Shown one piece after another: positions 8,075-15,106 of a stretch of 26,296 nt of DNA. A program made the translations under genes and the position numbers. The notes below the pieces were generated by a model that saw only the letters and a list, made by a program, of their open reading frames with translations, was not told the origin of the DNA and searched no databases. The DNA comes from an uncultured Lachnospiraceae bacterium (GTDB taxonomy: Bacteria > Bacillota > Clostridia > Lachnospirales > Lachnospiraceae): contig UQDA01000030.1 of the NCBI GenBank assembly GCA_900539715.1, forward strand, positions 1-26,296. The letters run 5' to 3'. The first letter of the stretch is position 1. The number at the start of each line of letters is the position of its first letter.

Positions 8075-9535
8075 TTACAGCAGAGAGTTCTGTAAAAGGG
8101 TTTTGGGAGGACGTCCGGCAACAAGGCGGCCGTCTGCCACATATCCTTCTTCCCGGTCTTTGAGCGCATCTGTCAGACAGCTGCGCAGATAAGCAATCCG
8201 TCCGGCGCAGGATGTGTCTGAAATCCGGTCGGAAAGCTCGTAAGGGTCACTGTCCAGGTCAAAATACTGTTCCTGACCGGTCTGGGAATACCATACATAC
8301 TTGTCATGTTCGGTAACGATAAAGTGATTGGACGCATCGCCAAGGGAATGTTCGCCGTGCAGCCATTCCCGGATGGATGCATCGGGGTCAGCTGCCAGCG
8401 GCAGCATACTTTTTCCGTCTGTCTCTTCCGGTATGGAGGCGCCTGCGAGGTCGAGCAGTGTCGGCATCACATCACGCAGTTCCACGACGCGGTGGCATAT
8501 CTGCCCCGGGCGGGAGCCGGTCAGCGCTTCGGGACCGGAAAGTATCATCGGAATATGGCAGCTTCCCTCATAGGGACGGGATTTTCTGAACAGATGATGG
8601 TCGCAGAGCTCTTCTCCGTGATCCGAAGTAAATAAAATAACGGTGTTGTCCATGAGCTGCTGCTCTGCAAGCTCCTGTATCAGACGCCCTATCTGATGGT
8701 CGAGATGGGTAACACAGGCGTAATAGCCTATTTGAGCCTGACGTATCAATTCAGGGTCGGCAGGACCTGTCGGGGAGTCGTAAATCCTTCCCAGATTTTC
8801 CAGTTCCTGTGTATCTTCCCAGCTGCCGATATGGGGAGGAGTAAGCTGCCTGTCTTTGTAAAGGTCAAAATAATAGCGGGGTGCGTCGAAGGGCGGATGC
8901 GGGCGCAGATAGGAAGCCATCAGAAAGAAAGGCTTATCTCTGTCCCTGCGGCGCAGAAAATCAATGGAGCGGGAGCTGACCCAGTTGGTAGGATGGAGAT
9001 TTTCATCGTACATCCATGGACGTGATATCCAGGAATTACATTCCATTCCGGTGTCGGTCACATCGGCGGAAATGCCCTTTTCGTTTTTCAGCCAGTAAAA
9101 ATAATCGTCCGCGATCTTCTGCGATTCATACCACGGCGTATTGGGTGAACGATAGGCGTGGAGATAGCCGTCATGCAGTTCAACATTGTGAAAGCCCATC
9201 AGATTCCTGAGCGGATGGACATGCATCTTGCCGACGCACTGGGTATAGTAGCCGGCTTTGGAAAGTTCACCCGCCATCGTGTGCGGATAGCGGAAAGCAA
9301 CGAGATCCTGATAGCCGACGCGCCCGTGTTTTTCCTGTGAAAGACCCGTATGAAGCGCGGCACGTGCCGGGATACAGCTCGGACAGGAGGAATACGCATT
9401 ATCAAAAAGCGTTCCTTTTGCAGCAAGCGAGTCCAGATATGGTGTTTTCACGTCGGGATGTCCTGCAATGCCGAGGCAGTCGCCCCGGAGCTGGTCGGTC
9501 ATGATCAGAACAATATTCGGTTGTTTTTTTCCCAT
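8075..9535 (-). CDS. S1-family sulfatase (Cys type)
   Basis: Hydrolyses a sulfate ester, in glycans or small aromatic compounds. The N-terminal PNIVLIMTDQ holds metal-binding Asp14. The signature CIPARAALHTG places Cys54 for conversion to formylglycine, which in anaerobes needs the radical-SAM maturase anSME, not encoded here. The later motif FTSDHGEELCDHHLF supplies further metal ligands. At 486 residues it is a normal length for the family. No signal peptide is visible, so it should act in the cytoplasm on imported substrate, unlike many gut sulfatases that are exported. AGAGG lies about 9 bases before the ATG. It is downstream of the XRE gene on the same strand with a separate promoter candidate. 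Specificity is not readable; GlcNAc-sulfate would fit with the GH20 nearby, but that is inference. Confidence 0.92.
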   Translation of the reverse strand: MGKKQPNIVLIMTDQLRGDCLGIAGHPDVKTPYLDSLAAKGTLFDNAYSSCPSCIPARAALHTGLSQEKHGRVGYQDLVAFRYPHTMAGELSKAGYYTQCVGKMHVHPLRNLMGFHNVELHDGYLHAYRSPNTPWYESQKIADDYFYWLKNEKGISADVTDTGMECNSWISRPWMYDENLHPTNWVSSRSIDFLRRRDRDKPFFLMASYLRPHPPFDAPRYYFDLYKDRQLTPPHIGSWEDTQELENLGRIYDSPTGPADPELIRQAQIGYYACVTHLDHQIGRLIQELAEQQLMDNTVILFTSDHGEELCDHHLFRKSRPYEGSCHIPMILSGPEALTGSRPGQICHRVVELRDVMPTLLDLAGASIPEETDGKSMLPLAADPDASIREWLHGEHSLGDASNHFIVTEHDKYVWYSQTGQEQYFDLDSDPYELSDRISDTSCAGRIAYLRSCLTDALKDREEGYVADGRLVAGRPPKTLLQNSLL

Positions 9536-9610
9536 ATTGTGATCCTCTCTTTACACAAAACCCTTTGGCGGTCAAAACTGCTGTCTGGCTGCAGATGACG
9601 CACTGATTTC

Positions 9611-9639
9611 ACTATATCACAGATTGGGAAAGTTTTCAT
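9611..9639 (-). promoter_or_regulatory. Extended -10 promoter for the sulfatase
   Basis: Read on the minus strand, ATGAAA (9634-9639) is followed after 17 bases by TATAGT (9611-9616), preceded by TG one base upstream (an extended -10). Transcription would start near 9604, leaving a leader of about 70 bases before the sulfatase ATG. Confidence 0.45.
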
Positions 9640-9651
9640 CTATAGGGAGAT

Positions 9652-9975
9652 TCATTTTTCAAAAAGGTGGTAGAGTGCGAGCATGGCATCGTCGAGATGC
9701 TGTTTTTTCTGGTCTGGTATCGAATTATAGAAATCAATAATAGGATTTTGCTGAATCGTGCGACCGGTCAGGATATACGTCGGATCAAGGTCAAAAGCAA
9801 GGGAGATATCCATTAAAACATCCAGAGACATATTGGTGCGTCCATGTTCGATATTTTTATAATGTGTCTGGGAAATGTCAAGGATTTCGGAAGCTTTTTC
9901 CTGAGTGAGATTCAAGGCTTCGCGCTTCCGGCGAATCCTCAAGCCAATGTCCTGAAGCTGTTTGTCCGTAATCAT
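9652..9975 (-). CDS. XRE-family transcriptional regulator
   Basis: Small DNA-binding protein of 107 residues. Residues about 8-65 form a Cro/C1-type helix-turn-helix: LRIRRKREALNLTQEKAS, then SQTHYKNIEHGRTN as recognition region and LDVLMDISLAFDLDPTYIL. The remaining 35-40 residues (from about 70) may form a dimerisation tail. AGGAG lies 6 bases before the ATG. It is divergent from the ADP-ribosyltransferase-like cassette, and a 9-bp inverted repeat lies in the shared intergenic region over both presumed promoters. That is typical of a regulator controlling itself and a neighbouring toxin-like operon. It could instead regulate only the sulfatase behind it. Function as a regulator is sure; its target is inferred. 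Confidence 0.88.
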   Translation of the reverse strand: MITDKQLQDIGLRIRRKREALNLTQEKASEILDISQTHYKNIEHGRTNMSLDVLMDISLAFDLDPTYILTGRTIQQNPIIDFYNSIPDQKKQHLDDAMLALYHLFEK

Positions 9976-9999
9976 GTCCGGCTCCTTTATTTGATAAAA

Positions 10000-10067
10000 A
10001 TTATAGTCTGGTTGAATTTATCTTACCTTTTTGAAAAGAAAACTATGAGTAACTAAAAAGGTATTAT
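10000..10067. promoter_or_regulatory. Divergent promoter region with 9-bp inverted repeat
   Basis: TACCTTTTT (10024-10032) and AAAAAGGTA (10055-10063) are perfect inverted copies 31 bp apart, about three helical turns. A minus-strand TATAAT (10000-10005) would be the -10 of the XRE gene, and the left arm falls at its weak -35 position. A plus-strand TATTAT (10062-10067) could be the -10 for the cassette, and the right arm overlaps it. The -35 boxes are poor on both sides. I read it as an operator for the XRE protein. The remaining bases up to 10098 show nothing else. Confidence 0.45.
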
Positions 10068-10098
10068 TGGAACATAAATAGAAATTAAAAGTGACTAT

Positions 10099-10278
10099 TT
10101 GGGGCGAATAGGTGTTTGCGGAGTTGATGGGAGAGAAATCACAAGGGGAAGCGGGTATTTTTGGCGGACTCTGATTGAGCTTGCAGTGGAGTTACGGTAT
10201 AATGGGGGTACGCTGGATTTTGAAACAACTATAGAGGATTTTGATATTTCATGCAGGAGAAATGGAGGGACGTTATGA
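10099..10278 (+). CDS. Possible small ORF coupled to the ART gene
   Basis: An open frame of 59 codons from a TTG at 10099 to a TGA at 10276-10278 that overlaps the ATG of the next gene in an ATGA arrangement, typical of translational coupling. The frame stays open upstream to about 10078 without an ATG. The product would contain a short helix-like stretch (FWRTLIELAVELRYNG) and an acidic end (DFETTIEDFDIS). I do not recognise it. No ribosome binding site supports the TTG; a GTG at 10186 is another possible start. It could equally be the 3' remnant of a truncated gene. Confidence 0.3.
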   Translation: MGRIGVCGVDGREITRGSGYFWRTLIELAVELRYNGGTLDFETTIEDFDISCRRNGGTL

Positions 10279-10913
10279 GATTGTACCATGGCAGTCCGAA
10301 TAAAGTCATAGTACCTCAATATGGGCTAGGTGAGGAAAAACATGATTACGGAAAAGGATTTTATCTTACGGAAAATGTGGAGCTTGCCAAAGAATGGGCT
10401 GTTTGCAGACCGGATGAAATAAATGGATGGGTTCATCAGTATGAACTGGATACTACAGATTTAAAAATACTGGATTTTCAGCAGAATAATGTACTTTCGT
10501 GGCTGGCAGAACTGATGAAGCACAGGGATGCTTCTGACTCAAAGCGTTACAAGGTTTTATCTCAGAAATTTATTGCGAAATACGGAATTGATACTGATGA
10601 ATATGATATTATTAAAGGCTGGAGAGCCAATGCGTCATATTTTTACATTGCGAAGGAGTTTGTCCGTGATAATATTGATATGGAAATCCTCGAAGAATTG
10701 TTGTCACTGGGAGGATTAGGCATACAATTTTGCTTAAAATCAGAGCTTGCTTATTCCAGACTGACAGAAATAGAGAACGGTTTAGTCTGCGTTGAGTATA
10801 AGGAATTCAATAATAGATACAATGAAAGAGATATAAATGCAAGAAACAGAATGCGTGAACTGGTCGATTCTGACGCGAACAAAGTAACGAACGTATTCAG
10901 CACATTATTTTGA
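10275..10913 (+). CDS. DUF3990 protein, putative ADP-ribosyltransferase-like toxin
   Basis: A 212-residue protein with the features of DUF3990, a family I recall being placed in the ADP-ribosyltransferase (ART) superfamily. The N-terminal LYHGS (His5) and DYGKGFYLTEN (Tyr30) resemble the first two parts of the H-Y-[EDQ] NAD-binding triad. The stretch GIQFCLKSELAYSRL offers Gln151 at the third position. It would transfer ADP-ribose from NAD to a protein or nucleic acid target; the target is unknown. GGAGG lies before the ATG, and the start overlaps the stop of a possible upstream ORF. It is longer than a minimal ART fold, with an extra charged C-terminus. The gene is AT-rich (17 of 60 G+C in 10561-10620, counted by hand), suggesting transfer. 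With a NADAR-family gene downstream, a toxin role is likely but inferred. Confidence 0.75.
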   Translation: MRLYHGSPNKVIVPQYGLGEEKHDYGKGFYLTENVELAKEWAVCRPDEINGWVHQYELDTTDLKILDFQQNNVLSWLAELMKHRDASDSKRYKVLSQKFIAKYGIDTDEYDIIKGWRANASYFYIAKEFVRDNIDMEILEELLSLGGLGIQFCLKSELAYSRLTEIENGLVCVEYKEFNNRYNERDINARNRMRELVDSDANKVTNVFSTLF

Positions 10914-10920
10914 GGGGAAA

Positions 10921-11052
10921 GATTGAAAATAAGCCCGATGGCTTATTTTCAATCAACAGTTTTGTGCCGGAGCGTCACAAAACTGTGTGGATCGCAGGCG
11001 AGAAAACACATATGTGTTTTCTCGCCGCGGCCGAAGCTAAAACGCTCCGGCA
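10921..11052 (+). other. Triple-palindrome structured element with possible pseudoknot
   Basis: Three strong hairpins fill the space between two genes. A: 10921-10935 pairs perfectly with 10940-10954 (15 bp, loop CGAT). B: 10956-10966 pairs perfectly with 10976-10986 (11 bp), loop CCGGAGCGT. C: 10997-11026 is a perfect 30-bp palindrome. The whole 9-base loop of B is complementary to ACGCTCCGG at 11042-11050, extending to 11 bp if B frays, so a pseudoknot or alternative fold is possible. The 3' pairing arm ends 2 bases before the GGAGG (11054-11058) of the next gene. No T-run follows any stem. It may be a translation-controlling RNA, a small RNA, or a dispersed palindromic repeat element. Confidence 0.75.
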
Positions 11053-11063
11053 TGGAGGTAAAT

Positions 11064-11480
11064 ATGAGAGCTTATGCAGAAGCTTATTTGAAAGATGTTG
11101 TGGAAAATCAGGGTAAGCTGTTTGACCTCGTATCAATGAAGTATCCTGAAAAGGATACCTTCGATTTTATCAATGCTTATATGACAAGCAAAACCAGAAA
11201 AAGCATAGACGAGGCAAAGGCTTATGTGAATACGATGAGCGCACCTGAGCTGTGGGATTATTTTTGTAAAAAAGACAGCTTTAAGCTTAAAGACGGAAAA
11301 TCTCTTGCGGGCTTTATGCCGGATTGGATAGGTGAATTTTATGCCTATTATCAATGGTACTATAATATTCCAAGCAGTGAAGTGGTAAAAAAAGTTCCTG
11401 TTGATTTTTTAGTAAAGGCATATGGCGGACTGCATGACCTGGAGCTTGAACTGGCGGTTAAAAAGGTTGGAGGAGAATGA
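11064..11480 (+). CDS. Conserved-looking hypothetical protein, 138 aa
   Basis: I cannot assign a family. It is a soluble, mostly helical-looking protein without signal peptide or membrane segment. The first half is charged (YLKDVVENQGKLFDLVSMKYPEKD). The second has an unusually aromatic block, FMPDWIGEFYAYYQWYYNIPSSEVV, followed by a short helix. The ATG has a GGAGG 5 bases upstream, immediately after the structured element. Its TGA overlaps the ATG of the NADAR gene (ATGA), so the two are translationally coupled. Position between an ART-like and a NADAR gene suggests it is a third component: an accessory antitoxin, adaptor or target. It does not look like DUF3791, the small family I would expect beside DUF3990. 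Confidence 0.85.
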   Translation: MRAYAEAYLKDVVENQGKLFDLVSMKYPEKDTFDFINAYMTSKTRKSIDEAKAYVNTMSAPELWDYFCKKDSFKLKDGKSLAGFMPDWIGEFYAYYQWYYNIPSSEVVKKVPVDFLVKAYGGLHDLELELAVKKVGGE

Positions 11481-11953
11481 GGGATATAATCTGCTTTCAT
11501 AACCCGGAGGAAGAAAACGGGTATTTGAGTAATTGGTATCTGAGCGAATTTACAGTTGACGGCATAACTTTTTCCTCGATGGAACAGTTTATGATGTATA
11601 AAAAAGCCGTGTGTTTTGAAGATAAAGACACGGCAGATAAAATCCTTGAAACGGATGATGTCGCTTTTATCAAAGAATTGGGGAGGCTTGTTTCAAATTA
11701 TGAAGAGAGCCGTTGGAGCGGCATACGTCAAATCGTTGTATATGAGGGATTGAAAGCAAAGTTTTCACAAAATAAAAGTCTGAAAGAACAGCTGAAAGCA
11801 ACTCAAAACTCAATTTTGGCTGAATGTGCAGTAAGGGATAAAATCTGGGGTATCGGTCTGTCAATGAAAGACCCTGACAGATTTGAAATCAGCAAATGGA
11901 GAGGAAAAAACCTGCTTGGATATACCCTGATGATGGTACGGGAAGGGCTGTAA
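11477..11953 (+). CDS. NADAR-family N-glycosidase / ADP-ribose eraser (YbiA-like)
   Basis: A 158-residue protein with the NADAR/YbiA/DUF1768 pattern: SNWYLSEFTVDGITFSSMEQFMMYKKA (Glu36, Lys42-Lys43), Trp80, the motif VRDKIWGIGL (Asp121, Trp124) and GKNLLGYTLM (Asn145). The family includes N-glycosidases acting on riboflavin-pathway intermediates, and some members remove ADP-ribose from guanine and serve as antitoxins to DarT1-type toxins. It is full length and cytoplasmic. The ATG sits in GGAGGAGAATGA, overlapping the previous stop. Placed in one operon with an ART-like protein, removal of ADP-ribose is the likelier role, which is inference. A strong promoter for the next gene follows, so the cassette ends here. 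Confidence 0.88.
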   Translation: MRDIICFHNPEEENGYLSNWYLSEFTVDGITFSSMEQFMMYKKAVCFEDKDTADKILETDDVAFIKELGRLVSNYEESRWSGIRQIVVYEGLKAKFSQNKSLKEQLKATQNSILAECAVRDKIWGIGLSMKDPDRFEISKWRGKNLLGYTLMMVREGL

Positions 11954-11980
11954 ATATCTTTTTTGAAGCAGTATTTTGCA

Positions 11981-12009
11981 TTGAGCTTCCAGCCCCGATA
12001 CAGTATAAT
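11981..12009 (+). promoter_or_regulatory. Sigma-A promoter of the GH20 gene
   Basis: TTGAGC (11981-11986), a 17-base spacer and a perfect -10 TATAAT (12004-12009). Transcription would start near 12016, 36 bases before the ATG. No clear operator is seen beside it. Confidence 0.75.
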
Positions 12010-12051
12010 AGTCATATCAAAATTTAACCAACAAAAGAGAGGGTTTTCAAA

Positions 12052-14010
12052 ATGATTTTTACATGTAAAAGCATACCCGAAGGGTATGAAGCAGGCATCC
12101 GCGAGCTGTTGGCTCCGAGGGGACACGAAATCTGCAGAGAGGGATGTGCGGCAGGAAGTGTTGCGCTGACTTTCCGGGCTGTGGAGGGTGACAGTATCCG
12201 TGGCGTCTATACAGTTGGAGAGGATGGAAACGGTGGAGAGGCTGTCCTGACAGCCGGGCATAAAACATTTTTCTTCCGTGCGCTGATGCGTCTTGTACGC
12301 GAGCTTGAAAATAGGGGGGCTGCGGAGGATTTTGCCTGGGAAGAGCCGGTTTTTCTGGACAGGAACGGAACGATGCTGGACTGCTCCAGAAACAGCGTCC
12401 TGACCGTGGAAACGATTAAGAAGTATATCCGTATGCAGGCGGCGGTCGGCATGAATACGCTGATGCTTTATACGGAGGATACTTATGAAGTGCCGGAATA
12501 TCCGTATTTTGGCTATATGCGCGGACGCTATACGAAGGAAGAGCTGCGTGAGATGACGGATTATGCGGAGCTGTTCGGCATTGAGATGATTCCGTGTATC
12601 CAGGCGCTCGCCCATCTGAAAAATGCTCTGCGCTGGGCGGCGATGGCAGGGATGCAGGATACGGATGACATCCTGATGTCGGGAGATGAGAAGGTTTATG
12701 ATTTTGTAAAAGCGTGCATTAAAAATGCGACAGAGCCTTTCCATACGAAGCGGGTGCATCTGGGAATGGATGAAGCGTGGGCGCTGGGACTTGGAAAGTA
12801 TCTGCACAAAAACGGATATCATGACAAATCCGAAATCATGGCGGCGCATCTGGAGCGCGTGGATAAGATATGCAAAGAGCTCGGTCTTGAGCCGATGATA
12901 TGGAGCGATATGTATCTCAGGATGGTTTCGGAGCATAACGAATATTATGATATTCCGCTGGATGCGGACCTTTCCGGTGCGGTGAAGCCTCCGAAGGGTG
13001 TGACGCTCGTTTACTGGGATTACTATCACGAGGACGAGGAGTTTTATAAAGAGTATCTGCGTATGCACAGACAGCTTTCCGAACAGGTCATTTTTGCGGG
13101 AGGCGGATGGGTGTGGAACGGCGTTTCACCGAATCTGGAGCTTGCGAAAAATACGACGGAGCCTGCGATGAAAGCGTGCAAAAAAGCGGGCGTGCGCGAG
13201 GCTGTCTGCACGATGTGGCAGGATAACGGCGCGGAAACGCCGATGCTGTCAGGGCTTCCTTCTATCGTCCGCTTTGCGGAGCATGGATTTGCAGAAGAGG
13301 TGAGCGAAGAGACGATAGACACGCAGCTTGAATTCCTGACCGGATGCAGCGCAGAGGCTTTGAACCTGCTCGGCAGCCTGGATCATGTGAATTCTTCCTG
13401 CACATATGATAATCCTTCCAAGTTCTTACTGTATCAGGATGTTCTGACAGGTCTGTTCGACGCCCAGACAAAGGGATGGGATGCGGACGCATATTATGCA
13501 GGATTGCGCGACAGATTGAACAGAATTTGTGAAGACTGGCGCCTGTCAAATGCAGAAAAGACTGTAGATGAGTCTGTTCATGCCAGCGCATGCCTGATGC
13601 TTGAAATGTATGGAGCCCTTGCGGATGCGCTTTCCGTGAAAGCGGACCTCGGCAAAAAAATATACGAGGCGTACCATGCGGATGACAAAGAAGAGCTTCG
13701 CAGACTGGCACAGCAGGATATTTCGCTCTGCATGGAAAAAATCGAGGCTTATCGGGAGCTTCGGGAAAAAGTATGGGATGATGAAAGCAAGATTTTCGGC
13801 TGGGAGGTCATAGATATCCGGTTTGGCGGTCTGTTTGCGCGGTTAAAGAGCACGCAGAAGCGCCTTAATGCTTATCTGGACGGAAAGCTGGCAGCTGTGT
13901 CTGAGCTGGAAGAAGAAAGGTTATTGTTCCAGCCCGCAGCGGAAGGCAAAGAGCCGGGTCTGTTAAACTGCAACCAGTGGGCGCAGATCGTATCGGCATC
14001 TCCGATGTGA
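12052..14010 (+). CDS. GH20 beta-N-acetylhexosaminidase (GcnA-like)
   Basis: Removes terminal GlcNAc or GalNAc from glycans by substrate-assisted catalysis. After an N-terminal alpha/beta domain (about 1-105), the TIM barrel begins with DRNGTMLDCSRN. It holds the catalytic Asp-Glu pair Asp240-Glu241 in HLGMDEAW, and later barrel motifs MIWSDMY, LVYWDYY and CTMWQDNGAE. The last 200 or so residues look helical, the layout I recall for streptococcal GcnA (about 630 residues; here 652). There is no signal peptide, so it works in the cytoplasm on imported oligosaccharides. GAGAGGG lies before the ATG. It has its own promoter and is much more GC-rich than the cassette before it (33 of 60 G+C in 12301-12360, by hand). 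Substrate may be chitobiose-like or mucin-derived; the nearby sulfatase hints at sulfated amino sugars. Confidence 0.88.
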   Translation: MIFTCKSIPEGYEAGIRELLAPRGHEICREGCAAGSVALTFRAVEGDSIRGVYTVGEDGNGGEAVLTAGHKTFFFRALMRLVRELENRGAAEDFAWEEPVFLDRNGTMLDCSRNSVLTVETIKKYIRMQAAVGMNTLMLYTEDTYEVPEYPYFGYMRGRYTKEELREMTDYAELFGIEMIPCIQALAHLKNALRWAAMAGMQDTDDILMSGDEKVYDFVKACIKNATEPFHTKRVHLGMDEAWALGLGKYLHKNGYHDKSEIMAAHLERVDKICKELGLEPMIWSDMYLRMVSEHNEYYDIPLDADLSGAVKPPKGVTLVYWDYYHEDEEFYKEYLRMHRQLSEQVIFAGGGWVWNGVSPNLELAKNTTEPAMKACKKAGVREAVCTMWQDNGAETPMLSGLPSIVRFAEHGFAEEVSEETIDTQLEFLTGCSAEALNLLGSLDHVNSSCTYDNPSKFLLYQDVLTGLFDAQTKGWDADAYYAGLRDRLNRICEDWRLSNAEKTVDESVHASACLMLEMYGALADALSVKADLGKKIYEAYHADDKEELRRLAQQDISLCMEKIEAYRELREKVWDDESKIFGWEVIDIRFGGLFARLKSTQKRLNAYLDGKLAAVSELEEERLLFQPAAEGKEPGLLNCNQWAQIVSASPM

Positions 14011-14017
14011 TGTAAAT

Positions 14018-14066
14018 AGAAAATAAGAAATTAGATATTTTCTTTTATTGCCGGAACTGGTACAAT
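14018..14066 (+). promoter_or_regulatory. AT-rich hairpin and weak promoter before fructokinase
   Basis: AGAAAATA (14018-14025) pairs perfectly with TATTTTCT (14036-14043), followed by TTTATTG. This is terminator-like but has a weak stem. A TACAAT at 14061-14066 could be a -10 box, with only a T-rich -35 about 17 bases upstream. The region may be a leaky stop plus a restart for the kinase gene. The bases up to 14125 hold only a small GCGG/CCGC hairpin and an AAGGGG ribosome binding site. Confidence 0.3.
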
Positions 14067-14125
14067 AAGAGCAATACGGGCGGATATTACCGCTGAAGGA
14101 AAATGACAGGAAGGGGATTTTTACC

Positions 14126-15091
14126 ATGAAAAAGTTTGATGTAGTTGCGCTGGGCGAGCTGCTGATCGATTTTACAGAGAACGGCGTGAGCGGACAGGGC
14201 AATACTGTTTATGAGGCGAATCCGGGCGGCGCGCCCTGCAACGTGCTGGCGATGCTGAACAAGGCGGGCAGAAAGACCGCGTTTATCGGCAAGGTAGGTC
14301 AGGATATCTTCGGCAATAAATTAAAAGCGACTCTGGACGAAGTCGGCATCGATACGTCCAATCTCATTATCGACGAGGATGCGAGAACAACGCTGGCATT
14401 CGTTGAGACGTTCCCGGACGGCGACAGAGACTTTTCTTTCTACCGCAATCCCGGCGCTGACATGATGCTGACAGAGGACGACCTGCACGAGGATCTTATT
14501 CGTGATACGAAGATTTTCCATTACGGCACATTGTCCATGACGCATGATGCTGTTCGCAATGCGACAAAGAAAGCGATAGATATTGCAAAGGAGAGCGGTG
14601 CGATACTGTCCTTCGACCCCAATCTGCGTCCTCCGCTGTGGAAGACTCTGGATGATGCAAAGGAACAGGTCGCATACGGTCTGTCCAAGTGTGATGTGCT
14701 TAAGATTTCCGATAATGAGATTCAGTGGTTTACCGGAGAAGAGGATTATGATGCGGGCATTGCAAAGCTGCGTGAGCAGTATGACATTCCGTTGATCATG
14801 CTTTCTCTTGGAAGAGACGGCAGCCGTGCTTATTATAAGGACCTGCGCGTTGAAGTAAAGCCTTTCCTGCAGGAGTCCACTATCGAGACGACCGGCGCAG
14901 GCGATACGTTCGGCGGATGCTGCCTGCATCATGTCCTGAAATATGGTCTGGACAATCTGGATGAAGAGAAGCTGACCGAGATGCTGACCTTTGCGAATGC
15001 GGCTGCATCCATTATCACCACGAGAAAGGGCGCGCTGCGCGTGATGCCTGAGGTGGAAGAGGTTGAAGCGTTCATCAAATCCAGAGCATAA
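14126..15091 (+). CDS. PfkB-family fructokinase
   Basis: Phosphorylates a sugar, most likely fructose to fructose 6-phosphate, with ATP. The 321-residue protein shows the PfkB pattern: VALGELLIDF at the start, NPGGAPCNVLAMLNKAG and IGKVGQDIFGN (signature 1), FDPNLRPPLW, and the C-terminal ETTGAGDTFGG anion hole with catalytic Asp260. The PGGAPxNVA-type motif and FDPNxRPPLW favour fructokinase over ribokinase. It would channel the fructose released by the GH32 enzyme at 3783 into glycolysis, although the genes are 9 kb apart in separate transcription units. AAGGGG lies upstream with longer than usual spacing (about 10). The membrane acyltransferase gene follows after 15 bases, so they are cotranscribed, an unexpected partner. 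Confidence 0.9.
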   Translation: MKKFDVVALGELLIDFTENGVSGQGNTVYEANPGGAPCNVLAMLNKAGRKTAFIGKVGQDIFGNKLKATLDEVGIDTSNLIIDEDARTTLAFVETFPDGDRDFSFYRNPGADMMLTEDDLHEDLIRDTKIFHYGTLSMTHDAVRNATKKAIDIAKESGAILSFDPNLRPPLWKTLDDAKEQVAYGLSKCDVLKISDNEIQWFTGEEDYDAGIAKLREQYDIPLIMLSLGRDGSRAYYKDLRVEVKPFLQESTIETTGAGDTFGGCCLHHVLKYGLDNLDEEKLTEMLTFANAAASIITTRKGALRVMPEVEEVEAFIKSRA

Positions 15092-15106
15092 ATAAAGGAA
15101 TGGCAA

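Noticed and set aside
9548..9575. Minus-strand promoter TTGACC-16-TAAAGA for the sulfatase
   Set aside because: Transcription would begin at about the ribosome binding site, leaving no usable leader; the extended -10 at 9611 fits better.
10921..10954. First hairpin as a terminator of the ART gene
   Set aside because: The 15-bp stem is followed by AACAGTTTTG, not a T-run, and the downstream genes look cotranscribed.
10921..11026. Palindromes as a small CRISPR array
   Set aside because: The three stems differ in sequence and there are no repeated units with regular spacers.
10910..11116. Open reading frames crossing the palindrome block
   Set aside because: They exist only because palindromic DNA is open in several frames; they run into the real 138-aa gene in another frame and have no good start.
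11064..11480. 138-aa protein as a DUF3791 partner of DUF3990
   Set aside because: Length and motifs differ from the short DUF3791 pattern I know; left unassigned.
11803..13068. Long open frame antisense to NADAR and GH20
   Set aside because: It crosses two well-supported genes and a promoter, with shadow-like composition and no domain.
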